Origin: Roseburia lenta
GTDB lineage: Bacteria; Bacillota; Clostridia; Lachnospirales; Lachnospiraceae
Length of the DNA: 64,000 bases
Assembly: GCF_014287435.1 (NCBI RefSeq)
Contig: NZ_JACOPG010000001.1
Span: forward strand, 124,001 to 188,000
Reading direction: 5' to 3'
Part shown: positions 40,697-51,182 of the stretch, piece by piece
How positions within the stretch are numbered: the stretch's first letter is position 1
Layout of the letters: each line of letters begins with the position of its first letter
Notes under the pieces: generated by a model
The model's input: only the letters and a program-made list of their open reading frames with translations
Databases searched by the model: none
Told to the model about the DNA's origin: nothing
Translations under genes and position numbers: made by a program

Positions 40697-42551
40697 AACA
40701 AATGCCTCCTCCAAATGATGCTGCACCGCAACCGGAGCATTGCATTTTACAGTTTGGTGTTACCACCTGATCGATGGTCGCACGCTTCCATTCGCGTACA
40801 AAAAATTCCTTGCGCACACCAACATCAATAAAATCCCATGGCAGAACTTCATCCAAAGGACGCTGGCGATAGACATAAAAATCAAGAGAGATACCGTTTC
40901 GCTCCAAGATCTCATGCCATTTATCGACATCAAAATAATCCGACCAGGCATCAAACATACAGCCTTCTTCATAGGCTTCGTAAATGGCTTTGGCAAGTCT
41001 GCGGTCGCCTCTGGCAAAAAGTCCCTCTAATACCGTCACATCCGCTTCATGCCAGTTATAACGCAGGCTTTTGTGGTTTAACTGCTCCTTCATCGTATCG
41101 TTGACAATTTTGGCGCGGCGGAGATATTCGCCTTTTTCATACATAGGTGCCCATTGAAATGGGGTAAAAGGCTTTGGTACAAAAAAGGAAGTGCTCATCG
41201 TGATCTGGCACTTGCCGTTGCGCTTGTCCTTTGGGATCTCATAATAGCGGGCCGCAATTTCATTGGCGAGTTCCGGGATGGCACGCATATCTTCTTCGGT
41301 CTCGGTCGGAAGGCCAAGCATAAAGTAAAGTTTTACCTTCTGCCAGCCGCCCTCAAATGCCATACCGGCACCGTTTAAAATGTCATCCTTGGTCAGTCCC
41401 TTATTGATGACATTGCGGAGCCGTTGGGAACCGGCTTCCGGGGCAAAGGTCAGACTGCTCTTTCTGACATCCTGTACCTTGCTCATGACATCCAAAGAAA
41501 AGGCGTCGATACGCAGGGATGGCAGGGAGATATTGACACCATCTCCACAGCAGTCGTCGATCAGGAAATTGATCAGTTCCGGCAACTGGGTATAATCACT
41601 GGAACTCAAGGAACTCAAAGAGATCTCCTCGTGTCCGGTCGAGTCTAACATTTCCTTGGCATAGGTCTTTAAAAGATCCAGACTCTTTTCACGGTTGGGA
41701 CGATAGACCATACCTGCCTGACAGAAACGACAACCACGGATGCAGCCACGCTGGATCTCTAAGACCACGCGGTCCTGTGTGGCACGCACAAACGGAACCA
41801 AAGGCTTGGTCGGATAGGCGCCCTCATCCATATTAACCAGTACCTGACGCTTTACCTTTTCCGGGACATCCGCAAAACGCGGTGTCATGGCTGCGATCGT
41901 TCCGTCTTCCTGATAAGTCACTTCATACAAAGATGGCACATAGATGCCCGGGATCTGAGCAGCCTTGCGAAGAAATTCCGCTCTGGTGTAGTTTCCGACA
42001 TGCTTCATATCTTTATATAGACTCAAGAGCGCATCATAAGAGATCTCGCCCTCACCGATATAGCACAGATCACAAAAGTCAGCAATCGGCTCCGGATTGT
42101 AGGTACAAGGTCCTCCGCATAAAATGATCGGATCCTGATCCGAACGGTCTTTCTGCCACAAAGGGATCTGGGCAAGGTCTAAGATCTGCAGGATATTGGT
42201 ATAGCACATCTCGTACTGCAAGGTGATGCCAACAAAGTCAAAATCCTTGATGGGATCTTGTGTTTCTAACGCAAAAAGAGGGATATCCTCCTCTTTCATG
42301 ATCTTATGCAGATCCGGCCAGGGAGAATATACTCTCTCACAGTAAACATCATCTCTTCTGTTAAACATTTCATAAAGGATCTGGATGCCAAGATGAGACA
42401 TACCGATCTCATAGACATCCGGGAAACACATGGCAAAACGGATATCGACCTTGGAGGGATCCTTCTTTACCATGTTCAGTTCATTGCCGATGTATCTTGC
42501 AGGCTTATCGAGTTGCATTAAGATATCATCTGACAGTGCTAGTTTATTCAT
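40680..42551 (-). CDS. TIGR03960 B12-binding-like/radical SAM protein
   Basis: A 623-residue protein of the TIGR03960 family. An N-terminal cobalamin-binding-like domain (about 25-210, with FAMCFPDVYEIGMSHLGIQI and the GGP motif ILCGGPCTYNPEP) precedes the radical SAM domain with the cluster motif CIRGCRFCQAG. A C-terminal segment has further cysteines, including CSGCGAASFGGG, perhaps another metal site. The ATG at 42551 gives the expected N-terminus. The product is unknown. It is always paired with DUF2344, here overlapping it, and lies after the histidine genes without necessarily sharing their function. Confidence 0.88.
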   Translation of the reverse strand: MNKLALSDDILMQLDKPARYIGNELNMVKKDPSKVDIRFAMCFPDVYEIGMSHLGIQILYEMFNRRDDVYCERVYSPWPDLHKIMKEEDIPLFALETQDPIKDFDFVGITLQYEMCYTNILQILDLAQIPLWQKDRSDQDPIILCGGPCTYNPEPIADFCDLCYIGEGEISYDALLSLYKDMKHVGNYTRAEFLRKAAQIPGIYVPSLYEVTYQEDGTIAAMTPRFADVPEKVKRQVLVNMDEGAYPTKPLVPFVRATQDRVVLEIQRGCIRGCRFCQAGMVYRPNREKSLDLLKTYAKEMLDSTGHEEISLSSLSSSDYTQLPELINFLIDDCCGDGVNISLPSLRIDAFSLDVMSKVQDVRKSSLTFAPEAGSQRLRNVINKGLTKDDILNGAGMAFEGGWQKVKLYFMLGLPTETEEDMRAIPELANEIAARYYEIPKDKRNGKCQITMSTSFFVPKPFTPFQWAPMYEKGEYLRRAKIVNDTMKEQLNHKSLRYNWHEADVTVLEGLFARGDRRLAKAIYEAYEEGCMFDAWSDYFDVDKWHEILERNGISLDFYVYRQRPLDEVLPWDFIDVGVRKEFFVREWKRATIDQVVTPNCKMQCSGCGAASFGGGICFEGKN

Positions 42552-42574
42552 ATATTGTATAATTCCTCTCGCTT

Positions 42575-43858
42575 TTATCTCTGGGAAAGTTCGCGTGTAA
42601 TGTCTTCCCAAGTCAGTCCTTTTTCCACCATCAAGACCATCATGTGATAGAGGAAATCAGACATTTCATACTTGACTTCTTCGTTGTCCGGGTTCTTGGC
42701 AGCGATCACGATCTCCGTCGCTTCCTCTCCGACTTTCTTTAAAATCTTGTCGATACCTTTATCGAACAGATAATTGGTATAGGAACCTTCCTTTGGATGC
42801 TCCCTGCGGTCAGCAATCACCTGGTAAACGGACTCAAAGACCTTGAGTGGATTGCGCTCTGTGTACTCTTTTTTGATGATCTCATTGAAAAAGCAGCTTG
42901 GTGCGCCGGTGTGGCAGGCAATACCGCCCACCTGGGATACCTTGGCTAAAATAGTATCATAATCGCAGTCAGCGGTTAACGACTTGACATATTGGGTGTG
43001 TCCGCTTGTCAAACCCTTGATCCAGAGTTCCTGTCTGCTTCTGCTGTAATAGGTCATCTTGCCGATACGGATCGTCGTGTTAAAGGCTTCCTCATTCATA
43101 TAGGCAAGCATGAGAACCTCGCCGGTCTGATAATCCTGCGCAATCACAGGCACCAGTCCGTCTGCATTTACTTTCAGATCGCTCCAGGCAAGTTTTGGCT
43201 CAAAATTGTCCATCTTGATGCCGGCATCGGAAAGTTCACATTTGACCTGCATGATATCGGTCTGGGTATCGTTGATAAAGGAACCGCAGATACCACGGAT
43301 CTTGTCAGACTTTAAAAGGTCGATCACATCTTTAAAGTTGTAAGAATCTACATCAACAATGTAAGGTACATTGGTAATGCTCTCAATGCTGTTTAAAAGT
43401 GTGCGATCATAGATCACAAGTTCATGGACATGGTCTTCCAGGACATCCTTGGTCTTAAAGAGAAAATCCACATTTGTCAGGGATACCAGCATTTTCTCCG
43501 CTCCAAAGCGGGCACTGGCTTCCTTTAAGATCTCGATCGCGGATGGCTTGGAGCCGTTTAAAATGACTTCCACACAGCCGGCATAAAGAAATTTCTTAAC
43601 ATCTTCCAGTCGCTTAATGTTGCCGCCGCCACAGGTCTTGATCTCGATATTACGGTTGATCTCACGGATGGCTAAAATGTTTTTCTCATGTTCTTCATCT
43701 TCCGAAGAAAGATCATAACAAATGATCTTGTCAATACCACTGTCGTTGTAGAGGCGTGCCAATTCTAAGACATCCTGCTTTTCGTCGGTATGCTTTGGAT
43801 CACGCACTGCCATCCCATCTTTTAAATAGATTGTTGCTACGATATTTTTGTGTTCCAT
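42575..43858 (-). CDS. hisI: HisIE with an N-terminal degenerate HisF-like domain
   Basis: A 427-residue fusion. The C-terminal part has HisI (phosphoribosyl-AMP cyclohydrolase, about 220-320) with the metal motif [22 protein letters not shown] and HisE (phosphoribosyl-ATP pyrophosphatase, about 330-427) with [16 protein letters not shown]. Residues 1 to about 215 resemble the HisF/HisA TIM barrel: [13 protein letters not shown] aligns with HisF strand 1, and the phosphate loop [14 protein letters not shown] is kept. The catalytic aspartates are replaced: Tyr11 for the first and Thr128 (LVSLTN) for the second. The HisF-like part is thus probably non-catalytic. Separate hisA, hisF, hisH and hisC genes are not in this window. 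Confidence 0.92.
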   Translation of the reverse strand: MEHKNIVATIYLKDGMAVRDPKHTDEKQDVLELARLYNDSGIDKIICYDLSSEDEEHEKNILAIREINRNIEIKTCGGGNIKRLEDVKKFLYAGCVEVILNGSKPSAIEILKEASARFGAEKMLVSLTNVDFLFKTKDVLEDHVHELVIYDRTLLNSIESITNVPYIVDVDSYNFKDVIDLLKSDKIRGICGSFINDTQTDIMQVKCELSDAGIKMDNFEPKLAWSDLKVNADGLVPVIAQDYQTGEVLMLAYMNEEAFNTTIRIGKMTYYSRSRQELWIKGLTSGHTQYVKSLTADCDYDTILAKVSQVGGIACHTGAPSCFFNEIIKKEYTERNPLKVFESVYQVIADRREHPKEGSYTNYLFDKGIDKILKKVGEEATEIVIAAKNPDNEEVKYEMSDFLYHMMVLMVEKGLTWEDITRELSQR

Positions 43859-43884
43859 CTTAGTATGTTCACTTTCTATTGATT

Positions 43885-44481
43885 TTAAGCCAGACTTCCC
43901 TTGGTGGAAAGAATGTCTGCGATTCTCGGATCCTTGGTCGTTGCCGCATCCAGAGCCTTTGCAAAAGCCTTGAACATGGCTTCCGCCATATGATGATTGT
44001 TGCCGGATTTTAATACCTGTATATGCAGGTTCATGCCTGCACTATAGGAAATGGCATAGAAAAATTCGCGGATCATCTCCGTATCCATATAGCCGATCCG
44101 ATCGGTGGTAAATTCTGCATCAAAAGACAGATAAGGTCTGCCGGACAAGTCTATGGCACAAAGCACTAAAGTCTCATCCATAGGTAAGATACAGGAGCCA
44201 TAGCGACAGATTCCCTTTTTATCGCCCAGTGCCTGCTTGATAGCCTCACCCAGAACAATGCCACAGTCTTCGATCGTATGGTGGCAGTCCACGATCAGGT
44301 CTCCCTTGATCTTTACATCCAGATCAAAAAGTCCGTGTCTGGCAAAGCCCTCCAACATATGGTCGAAAAAGCCGATATCCGTGGAGATCATCGATTTGCC
44401 ACTGCCGTCGATCGTAAATGTCAGATCGATATCTGTTTCCTTTGTTGTGCGCACACAGTGGGCGCGTCTTACATCACTCAC
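43885..44481 (-). CDS. hisB: Imidazoleglycerol-phosphate dehydratase
   Basis: A 198-residue monofunctional HisB. The metal-binding repeats [18 protein letters not shown] and [17 protein letters not shown] and the substrate blocks [18 protein letters not shown] and [10 protein letters not shown] are present. The phosphatase domain found in E. coli HisB is absent. It follows hisD by 26 nt. Confidence 0.97.
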   Translation of the reverse strand: MSDVRRAHCVRTTKETDIDLTFTIDGSGKSMISTDIGFFDHMLEGFARHGLFDLDVKIKGDLIVDCHHTIEDCGIVLGEAIKQALGDKKGICRYGSCILPMDETLVLCAIDLSGRPYLSFDAEFTTDRIGYMDTEMIREFFYAISYSAGMNLHIQVLKSGNNHHMAEAMFKAFAKALDAATTKDPRIADILSTKGSLA

Positions 44482-44507
44482 CCTTTATCCCTACTTTCTA
44501 CATAATC

Positions 44508-45803
44508 TTAAACATCTTCAAATCTTACTTTAATCGAATTTGCATGCGCCGTCAACTGCTCACACTCTGCAAACTGCACAATGTCACGGTAGACATCTTC
44601 CAGCGCCTCTCTGGAATAAGAAATGATGCTGGATTTCTTGATAAAATCATCAACACTGAGGGCAGAGAAGAATTTGGCGGTTCCATTGGTAGGAAGTACA
44701 TGGTTTGGACCTGCAAAGTAGTCGCCAAGCGGTTCACTGCTGTATTCGCCAAGGAAGATAGCACCTGCATTTTTTACCCTTGTCATGGTATCAAACGGAT
44801 TCTTGGTCACGATCTCCAAATGCTCGGATGCGATCTCATTTACCGTATCAATGGCAGTCTCCATATCCGGTGCGATCAGGATATAACCGTAGTTTTCCAA
44901 AGATTTTTCAATGATCGTCTTGCGGGATAATCTTGCCACAAAATAATCGATCTCCTTGGAAACCTGATCTGCCAGAGCACGGCTGGTCGTGATCAGGATA
45001 GCAGATGCCATTTCATCATGTTCTGCCTGTGACAAAAGGTCTGCCGCTACATATTCTGGATTTGCAGTCTCATCGGCTAAAACCAGAATTTCACTCGGAC
45101 CGGCGATAGAGTCGATGCTGACATGACCGAACACTGCCTTTTTTGCCAATGCCACATAAATATTGCCGGGACCAACGATCTTGTCTACTTTCGGAATGGA
45201 TTCCGTACCAAAAGCAAGGGCTGCGATCGCCTGGGCGCCACCAACTTTATAAATAGTATCAACACCGGCTTCTTTGGCAGCCACTAAGGTAGAGGCAGCA
45301 ATCTTGCCATCAGCCCCAGGTGGTGTTGTCATATAAATATGAGGAACGCCCGCTACTTTTGCCGGAACGACATTCATCAGAACGGAAGACGGATAAACAG
45401 CCTTTCCGCCAGGAACATAAACGCCCACCTTATCCAAAGGTGTGACTTTCTGACCTAAGATCGTGCCGTTTTCGCCACTGGTGAACCAGGAATTCTGCAA
45501 CTGCTTGCTGTGAAAAGCGCGAATATTGACCAAGGACTTGCGGATCACATCCAAAAGTTCTGGTGCAACTGTCGCATATGCCTCATTGATCTCCTCATCG
45601 GTCACAACGATATTGTCTGCATTGATCTCGGCACGGTCAAACTGCTTGGTGTAGGAAAAAACCGCCGCATCGCGATTCTTTCGCACTTCCTCGATGATGG
45701 CAGCCACGCGTGATTCGTATTCGCCATAACTGTTGGGACTTCTCTTTAAGAGAGATTCCAAAATATTGCTTGTTGTTTCTTTATTTAAGTCTAAGATCCT
45801 CAT
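44508..45803 (-). CDS. hisD: Histidinol dehydrogenase
   Basis: A 431-residue NAD- and zinc-dependent enzyme for the last two oxidations to histidine. Motifs are VPGGKAVYPSSVLMNVVPAK, GAQAIAALAFGTESIPKVDK, GPSEILVLADETANPEYVAAD with LLSQAEHD, and the C-terminal GPNHVLPTNGTAKFFS. Length is normal. It lies 9 nt after hisG. Confidence 0.98.
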   Translation of the reverse strand: MRILDLNKETTSNILESLLKRSPNSYGEYESRVAAIIEEVRKNRDAAVFSYTKQFDRAEINADNIVVTDEEINEAYATVAPELLDVIRKSLVNIRAFHSKQLQNSWFTSGENGTILGQKVTPLDKVGVYVPGGKAVYPSSVLMNVVPAKVAGVPHIYMTTPPGADGKIAASTLVAAKEAGVDTIYKVGGAQAIAALAFGTESIPKVDKIVGPGNIYVALAKKAVFGHVSIDSIAGPSEILVLADETANPEYVAADLLSQAEHDEMASAILITTSRALADQVSKEIDYFVARLSRKTIIEKSLENYGYILIAPDMETAIDTVNEIASEHLEIVTKNPFDTMTRVKNAGAIFLGEYSSEPLGDYFAGPNHVLPTNGTAKFFSALSVDDFIKKSSIISYSREALEDVYRDIVQFAECEQLTAHANSIKVRFEDV

Positions 45804-45812
45804 ATCCCATAC

Positions 45813-46469
45813 CTACCCTTCGATTGATAATGCCTGTTTTAACTCACCGATCAATTTGGTGATGCGTTCATATTCCATTTTCATGCTGACCTGGTTGACG
45901 ACCATCCGCGCGGACAAAGGACAAACTTCCTCTAAGACTTCCAGTCCGTTTTCCCGCAGGGTCGAGCCAGTTTCTACGATATCTACGATCACTTCGGACA
46001 GTCCCACGATCGGTGCCAGTTCGATCGAACCGTTTAACTTGATGATCTCAACCGTCTGATGTTTTTCGTTATAAAAATAATTCTTAGCGATCCTCGGATA
46101 TTTGGTAGCAACGCGGATCAATTCCTGGTGCTGCAGGAGTTCCTTGGATTCCTTTGGTCCGCAGACGCACATGCGGCATTTACCAAAGCCAAGATCTAAA
46201 ACCTCATAAATATTTCGGGCTTCCTCTAAGATCGTATCCTCTCCAACAATACCGATGTCAGCCGCGCCGTATTCGACATAGGTCGGCACATCCGGTCCTT
46301 TTGCCAGGAAAAAGCGGAGTTTTAAATCTTCATTGACAAAAATGAGTTTTCTGGTGCCCGGATCTTTCATCTCCTCACAGGTAATGCCGATCTTTTCAAA
46401 AGTGGCAAGCGTCTGCTTTGCCAAACGTCCCTTTCCCAGGGCAAAAGTCAGATATCTTTGTTCTTCCAT
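45813..46469 (-). CDS. hisG: ATP phosphoribosyltransferase, short form
   Basis: A 218-residue HisG catalysing the first step of histidine synthesis from PRPP and ATP. The start TFALGKGRLAKQTLATFEKIG and the PRPP-binding block EVIVDIVETGSTLRENGL are clear. The C-terminal regulatory domain of long HisG is missing, consistent with the HisZ gene just upstream, which must form the active complex. The ATG at 46469 has GGAGG 9 nt upstream, overlapping the hisZ end. Confidence 0.96.
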   Translation of the reverse strand: MEEQRYLTFALGKGRLAKQTLATFEKIGITCEEMKDPGTRKLIFVNEDLKLRFFLAKGPDVPTYVEYGAADIGIVGEDTILEEARNIYEVLDLGFGKCRMCVCGPKESKELLQHQELIRVATKYPRIAKNYFYNEKHQTVEIIKLNGSIELAPIVGLSEVIVDIVETGSTLRENGLEVLEEVCPLSARMVVNQVSMKMEYERITKLIGELKQALSIEG

Positions 46470-46470
46470 C

Positions 46471-47658
46471 TTATTCGTCCTCCAATACAATGATCTTTTG
46501 TCCCTGATACCGCTGGCGGTAATCCGCTATGCTGTGGCTGTCCAGATCCATCAGATGCAGGCGGACAATCTTGCCTGCATTTCGCAGTTCCTCTGCAGTC
46601 GTGGCAGCGATCTTTCTCTGCTGCGGTGTGTATAGGATGATCTCTGCTTCCTGTCCTGCCGAAATGGCGATCTTTTGCCGCTCCAATGCCAGTAAAAGTT
46701 GGTCTACCATAAGGGCAAAGCCGATCGCCGGAGCCTCTTTTCCAAAGTAGGACAAAAGCCCGTCATAGCGTCCACCCTTTACGATCGGTTCGCCGCTTCC
46801 GAAGGTATAGCCGCTAAATAGGATACCGGTATAATAACTGTAAGAACTGATCAATCCCAGTTCAAAGGAAACATATTTTGTCACATCATACACTTCAAGA
46901 AGTTCATAAAGTTCCTGAAGATAAGAAAGGGCATCCGCTACACCCGGGAAACGAAGGGCGATTTCTTTCATCCCTGCCCATTCTTTTGGACTGGCATACA
47001 TCTTTCCCAACATGGAAAAGAGGCTGCGCAGATCATCTGTTACCTGATGACGCTCCAAGAATTCATCCACGCCGAAGAAGTTTTTATTTAAGATCAGGTC
47101 GCGTAAGGTTTCTTCTGCCTCTGCATCAAAATCTGCTGCTTTCATGAGTTGACGGAAAAGATCTGCATGACCGATACTAATCTGGAACTGTTCTAAGCCG
47201 GCAGCCTTTAAGTTATTGACGACAAGGGCTATGATCTCGCCGTCAGCATCGACTGAATTTTCTCCGATGAACTCGACACCCAACTGGGTGCTTTCCTTGA
47301 GCCTGCCCTGATAACTGTTGTTATTGATAAAGACATTGCCCTCATAGCAAAGGCGCACCGGCTCGGTCTCGATCGGAAAATACTTGGATGCTGCCCTTGC
47401 GATGGACGGGGTCATATCCGGACGCAGGACCAAGGTATTGCCCTCACGATCAAAAAATTTATAGAGATCTTTTGACGGCGTAGTACCCACTTCTTGTCCG
47501 AAGATATCAAAGAACTCAAAAGTCGGTGTCTCAATGAAACGATAGCCGTAAGATTGTATGACCTGTCGCATCCGGTCTAAGATATAATGCTTTTTCTCAC
47601 ATTCATCATTATAAATATCGCGAACACCTTCCGGGGTATGTAATCTCTTATTTTGCAT
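46471..47658 (-). CDS. hisZ: ATP phosphoribosyltransferase regulatory subunit HisZ
   Basis: A 395-residue HisRS-like protein with no aminoacylation role. It starts LHTPEGVRDIYNDECEKK, has the class II core YRFIETPTFEFFDIFGQE and RPDMTPSIARAASKYF, and lacks a recognisable anticodon-binding tail for histidine tRNA. Together with short HisG it forms the feedback-regulated enzyme. It is first in the his operon, with a near-consensus promoter 60 nt upstream and AAGGAG 9 nt before the ATG. Confidence 0.95.
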   Translation of the reverse strand: MQNKRLHTPEGVRDIYNDECEKKHYILDRMRQVIQSYGYRFIETPTFEFFDIFGQEVGTTPSKDLYKFFDREGNTLVLRPDMTPSIARAASKYFPIETEPVRLCYEGNVFINNNSYQGRLKESTQLGVEFIGENSVDADGEIIALVVNNLKAAGLEQFQISIGHADLFRQLMKAADFDAEAEETLRDLILNKNFFGVDEFLERHQVTDDLRSLFSMLGKMYASPKEWAGMKEIALRFPGVADALSYLQELYELLEVYDVTKYVSFELGLISSYSYYTGILFSGYTFGSGEPIVKGGRYDGLLSYFGKEAPAIGFALMVDQLLLALERQKIAISAGQEAEIILYTPQQRKIAATTAEELRNAGKIVRLHLMDLDSHSIADYRQRYQGQKIIVLEDE

Positions 47659-47716
47659 AGTTTATGGCTCCTTTAAACTTTATCATGGTGCAGTGGTAAA
47701 CAACTAAACTATCCAT

Positions 47717-47745
47717 ATTATAGGAAAAGACAGAACAACTGTCAA
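47717..47745 (-). promoter_or_regulatory. his operon promoter (near-perfect consensus)
   Basis: On the minus strand TTGACA (47745-47740) and TATAAT (47722-47717) are exact consensus hexamers 17 nt apart. The -35 includes the stop codon of recU. I saw no histidine T-box or His-rich leader peptide in the roughly 55-nt leader. Confidence 0.9.
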
Positions 47746-48278
47746 GCATCTCGCATAGATAAATCTTTTTGCAAAGGATCCAGATAAGGAACAAAGATAC
47801 CGGGCTTTGCATGAAAGAAGAAATCGGGATCCAGTTCTTCGTAGCGGAAACTCTTGCGTCCACCCTCCTGCCCGCGCTTCCAATAGCGCATGACTTCTTC
47901 TAAGCGCAGATAATAAAATTCGTCGCGCTGGGTAAAGTAGAGCAGAAAAAATGCCATGCCCTGCTGCTTTTCAAAAGTCTGCATAAAGTTGATCTGGTGG
48001 TCATGGATGTTCTGCAAGGGAAAAAGGTCGCTGTGACATTCCTTGGCGTCAAAGCAGACAGGAATCCCCTGTACTACCCCGATATAATCGACGGTACTTT
48101 TTTTGTCAAAATATGCCAAAGTAATGTGTCTGGTATCCTTATCAATGTTGATCGGCGTGATGGGTGTCGGTACTTTTTGAATCAGACAAAGATTACTATT
48201 CTCGTAAATATCATTTGTGCGGTTGATCAAGTCCTCAAAGGTCGATCCACGCAATCCTCTGGAATGCCATGTTGCCAT
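47742..48278 (-). CDS. recU: Holliday junction resolvase RecU
   Basis: A 178-residue RecU, the Gram-positive junction resolvase used in recombination repair and chromosome segregation. Family marks are GSTFEDLINRTNDIYENSN, the stalk QKVPTPITPINI and the catalytic KKSTVDYIGV and CFDAKE residues, with HQINFMQTFEKQQGMAF after. In Bacillus recU pairs with ponA; here it follows an RluC-like gene. It ends inside the his promoter. Confidence 0.95.
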   Translation of the reverse strand: MATWHSRGLRGSTFEDLINRTNDIYENSNLCLIQKVPTPITPINIDKDTRHITLAYFDKKSTVDYIGVVQGIPVCFDAKECHSDLFPLQNIHDHQINFMQTFEKQQGMAFFLLYFTQRDEFYYLRLEEVMRYWKRGQEGGRKSFRYEELDPDFFFHAKPGIFVPYLDPLQKDLSMRDA

Positions 48279-48280
48279 AA

Positions 48281-49231
48281 TTATCCTCTCATGATCTGTG
48301 AAAAAATCTCCGGTTCGTCTGCAATAAAGGTACGTCCATCCGGCAAGGTGATGGAATAAGCATGGAGCAGTTGGGATCTGACAGAAAAGTCCTGACGGAG
48401 TTTTTTGTTCCAGACCATATCTCCATACTTTGGATCTCCGGCGATCGGGTGTCCGATAGATGCCAGGTGTGCCCGGATCTGGTGACTGCGCCCTGTAATC
48501 AGATGCACTTCCAAAAGCGTGGCATCCGGTCCTACGACAAGCGGACGATAGGCTGTCTCGATCGGTTTGGCATCTTGTGTTTCATCGGAAAATATCTGCA
48601 CCTGATTGGATCGTTCGTCTTTTAGCAGATAGCCTTTTAAATGCATCTCTTCTTCTACTTTGCCGCGAACGATACAATGGTAGATCTTTTTGGCACTGCG
48701 ATCCCGCAGAATATCCGATAAGAACTGCTGCCCTGCTAAGGTCTTTCCGGCAAGCACGATCCCGGAGGTGTTGCGGTCCAGCCGGTTGGCAACCGACGGG
48801 TGAAAGACGGCATAAGTCTCCTCTGATAAGAACCCTTCATGGATCAGATAAGAAAGGATGCTCTCGTTTAAAGAAATATCCGACTCGCTTGCCTTCTGTG
48901 ACAGCATTCCACTCGGCTTATTGACGATCAGCATAAGGTCATCCTCATAGACCACTTGAAGCTCATGAGGTACTTGAAGTAGTTTCTGATATTCTGAAGA
49001 AACCGCCTCCTGCCCCCGCATCTTGGAAAAGGTCTCATCGGAGAAAAACACCTGGATCATATCGCCTGCCTGTAAGATCTCGGATCCGTCCGCCTTTTTC
49101 TTGTTGAGGGTAATGTTCTTTTTGCGCAGCATCTTATATAAAAATCCGCCACTGGCAGCCTTAAAGTATTTCTTTAAGAACTTATCAAAACGTTGTTTTT
49201 CCTGACCGGAAGTAATCTGAATTTCTGTCAT
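48281..49231 (-). CDS. RluA-family pseudouridine synthase (RluC-like)
   Basis: A 316-residue synthase with an N-terminal S4-like domain (about 12-70, RFDKFLKKYFKAASGGFLYK) and a catalytic domain with the aspartate in VANRLDRNTSGIVLAG and RSHQIRAHLASIGHPIAGD. The pattern is closest to RluC/YhcT-type enzymes acting on 23S rRNA, but the exact uridine cannot be deduced. It lies 2 nt before recU and 5 nt after ygiQ. Confidence 0.92.
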   Translation of the reverse strand: MTEIQITSGQEKQRFDKFLKKYFKAASGGFLYKMLRKKNITLNKKKADGSEILQAGDMIQVFFSDETFSKMRGQEAVSSEYQKLLQVPHELQVVYEDDLMLIVNKPSGMLSQKASESDISLNESILSYLIHEGFLSEETYAVFHPSVANRLDRNTSGIVLAGKTLAGQQFLSDILRDRSAKKIYHCIVRGKVEEEMHLKGYLLKDERSNQVQIFSDETQDAKPIETAYRPLVVGPDATLLEVHLITGRSHQIRAHLASIGHPIAGDPKYGDMVWNKKLRQDFSVRSQLLHAYSITLPDGRTFIADEPEIFSQIMRG

Positions 49232-49236
49232 AAGAC

Positions 49237-51168
49237 CTATCGTTTTCCTTTCCTGTTTGCGCGTGGTCGCTGCGTGGCTTTTTTACTATGCTGCCGCATA
49301 TCTTTGGATTGATATTTACTATCCTGCTTTTTCTTACGGCTCTGCCCTTGCCTTTCTTCCGCTAATTTGCGCGGGCGGATCAGACAGTGCTTATCAAAAC
49401 CGATCAGATCTTCCCGATGTTCTTTCTTAAGTGCTTCATAGACCAGATCATAATTCTTTGGATTTCGGTACTGGATGAGGGCACGCTGCATGGCTTTTTC
49501 ATGCGGATTGTGCGCCACATAGACCGGTTCCATGGTCGCCGGATCCAGCCCCGTATAGTACATACAGGTCGATATGGTCGACGGTGTCGGGTAAAAATCC
49601 TGTACCTGTTCCGGCATATAACCAAGATCCCGCAGATATTCTGCCAGAGCAATGGCATCCTTTAAGGTAGATCCCGGATGCGACGACATCAGATATGGCA
49701 CCAGGTATTGCTTCTTTCCGATCTTTTCATTGATCTTGCGGTATTTATCCTTAAAGCGATCATAGACGGCTACCGGCGGCTTTCCCATATATTTTAAGAC
49801 ATTGTCACTGATATGCTCCGGTGCCACTTTTAACTGGCCGCTGACATGATATTGGCACAATTCCCGGAAAAAGGACTCATCCGGATCTTCCAGCAAATAA
49901 TCAAAACGGATACCGGATCGCACAAAGACCTTTTTTACGCCCGGCAAAGCACGCAGTTTGCGGAGCAGTTTTAAATAATCCTTGTGGTCGACCGTCAGGT
50001 TTTTGCAAGGCTTTGGAAAAAGACACTGGCGGTTCATGCAGACACCCTTGGTCAGTTGCTTTTGGCAGGATGGGTGCCGGAAATTGGCGGTCGGGCCTCC
50101 AACATCATGAATATAGCCCTTGAAATCCTTATCCTTTATCATACACTCTGCCTCTGCAAGAATGGAAGCATGACTGCGCGTTTGCACAATGCGTCCCTGA
50201 TGGAAAGTCAGGGCACAGAAATTACAGCCGCCAAAACAGCCGCGGTTACTGATCAGGCTGAACTTGACCTCGGAAATAGCCGGGATCCCGCCATCTTTTT
50301 CATAGATCGGGTGATAGGTGCGCATATAAGGCAAGGCATAAACATCATCCATTTCCTGCATGGAAAGCGGCTTTTGCGGTGGATTTTGCACCACATAGAC
50401 ACCGTGCGGATAAGCTTCTGCCATCTTTTTGGCACTAAAGGCATCTGTATTCTGATACTGGGTATAAAAACTCTTGGCATATGCCTCTTTATTGGTCGAA
50501 ATCTCCTCATAAGACGGCAAAAGGATGGCATCTTCGATAAAGGAAGTGTCTTGTGTCCGAAAGACTGTCCCGCGGATATAGGTGATATCCTTAACGTCGA
50601 TGCCGGCGGCAAGTGCCTCTGCGATCTCAATGATCGAACGCTCGCCCATACCATAGGAGATCAGGTCTGCACCGGAATCCATCAGAATGGACCGTTTGAC
50701 CTTATTTGACCAGTAGTCATAATGTGCCAGACGGCGCAGACTGCCTTCGATCCCACCTATGATGATCGGTGTGTGCTTGTAAGTCCGGCGGATCAGGTTG
50801 CAATATACGATGGATGCATAATCCGGACGTTTTCCCATGACACCGCCCGGAGAAAAGGCATCAGTCTGTCGTCTCTTTTTGGATACCGAATAATGGTTGA
50901 CCATAGAGTCCATATTGCCACCGGAAACCAAAAAGCCAAGACGCGGTTCTCCCAGAACAGAAATAGACGCATCGTCTTTCCAGTCCGGCTGGGCAATGAT
51001 CCCCACGCTATAGCCATAGGATTCCAAGAGACGTGTGATAATGGCATGCCCAAAGGAAGGATGATCCACATAGGCATCCCCACATACATAGACAAAATCC
51101 AACCGGTCTATGCCGCGTCTTTTCATATCTTCTTTTGAAATCGGTAAAAAATCATGTATTGCTTCCAT
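49237..51168 (-). CDS. YgiQ-family radical SAM protein
   Basis: A 643-residue protein of the YgiQ/DUF3362 family. The N-terminal B12-binding-like region includes [18 protein letters not shown]; the radical SAM cluster motif is [10 protein letters not shown] in [19 protein letters not shown]. The C-terminal family domain contains [20 protein letters not shown] and a very basic tail. The function is unknown. It is encoded with rsuA, a HAD phosphatase and rluC-like genes in a tight run, so an RNA-related role is imaginable but unproven. Confidence 0.93.
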   Translation of the reverse strand: MEAIHDFLPISKEDMKRRGIDRLDFVYVCGDAYVDHPSFGHAIITRLLESYGYSVGIIAQPDWKDDASISVLGEPRLGFLVSGGNMDSMVNHYSVSKKRRQTDAFSPGGVMGKRPDYASIVYCNLIRRTYKHTPIIIGGIEGSLRRLAHYDYWSNKVKRSILMDSGADLISYGMGERSIIEIAEALAAGIDVKDITYIRGTVFRTQDTSFIEDAILLPSYEEISTNKEAYAKSFYTQYQNTDAFSAKKMAEAYPHGVYVVQNPPQKPLSMQEMDDVYALPYMRTYHPIYEKDGGIPAISEVKFSLISNRGCFGGCNFCALTFHQGRIVQTRSHASILAEAECMIKDKDFKGYIHDVGGPTANFRHPSCQKQLTKGVCMNRQCLFPKPCKNLTVDHKDYLKLLRKLRALPGVKKVFVRSGIRFDYLLEDPDESFFRELCQYHVSGQLKVAPEHISDNVLKYMGKPPVAVYDRFKDKYRKINEKIGKKQYLVPYLMSSHPGSTLKDAIALAEYLRDLGYMPEQVQDFYPTPSTISTCMYYTGLDPATMEPVYVAHNPHEKAMQRALIQYRNPKNYDLVYEALKKEHREDLIGFDKHCLIRPRKLAEERQGQSRKKKQDSKYQSKDMRQHSKKATQRPRANRKGKR

Positions 51169-51182
51169 ACTAACGTCCTGTT

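Noticed and set aside
47648..47863. Possible leader peptide before hisZ (frame through 47720-47648)
   Set aside because: The frame within the transcript has a single His and overlaps hisZ; it has no attenuator-like hairpins or His codon run.
49984..50709. A 241-codon plus-strand open frame opposite the YgiQ gene
   Set aside because: Antisense to a clear radical SAM coding region with no recognisable domain or ribosome-binding site.
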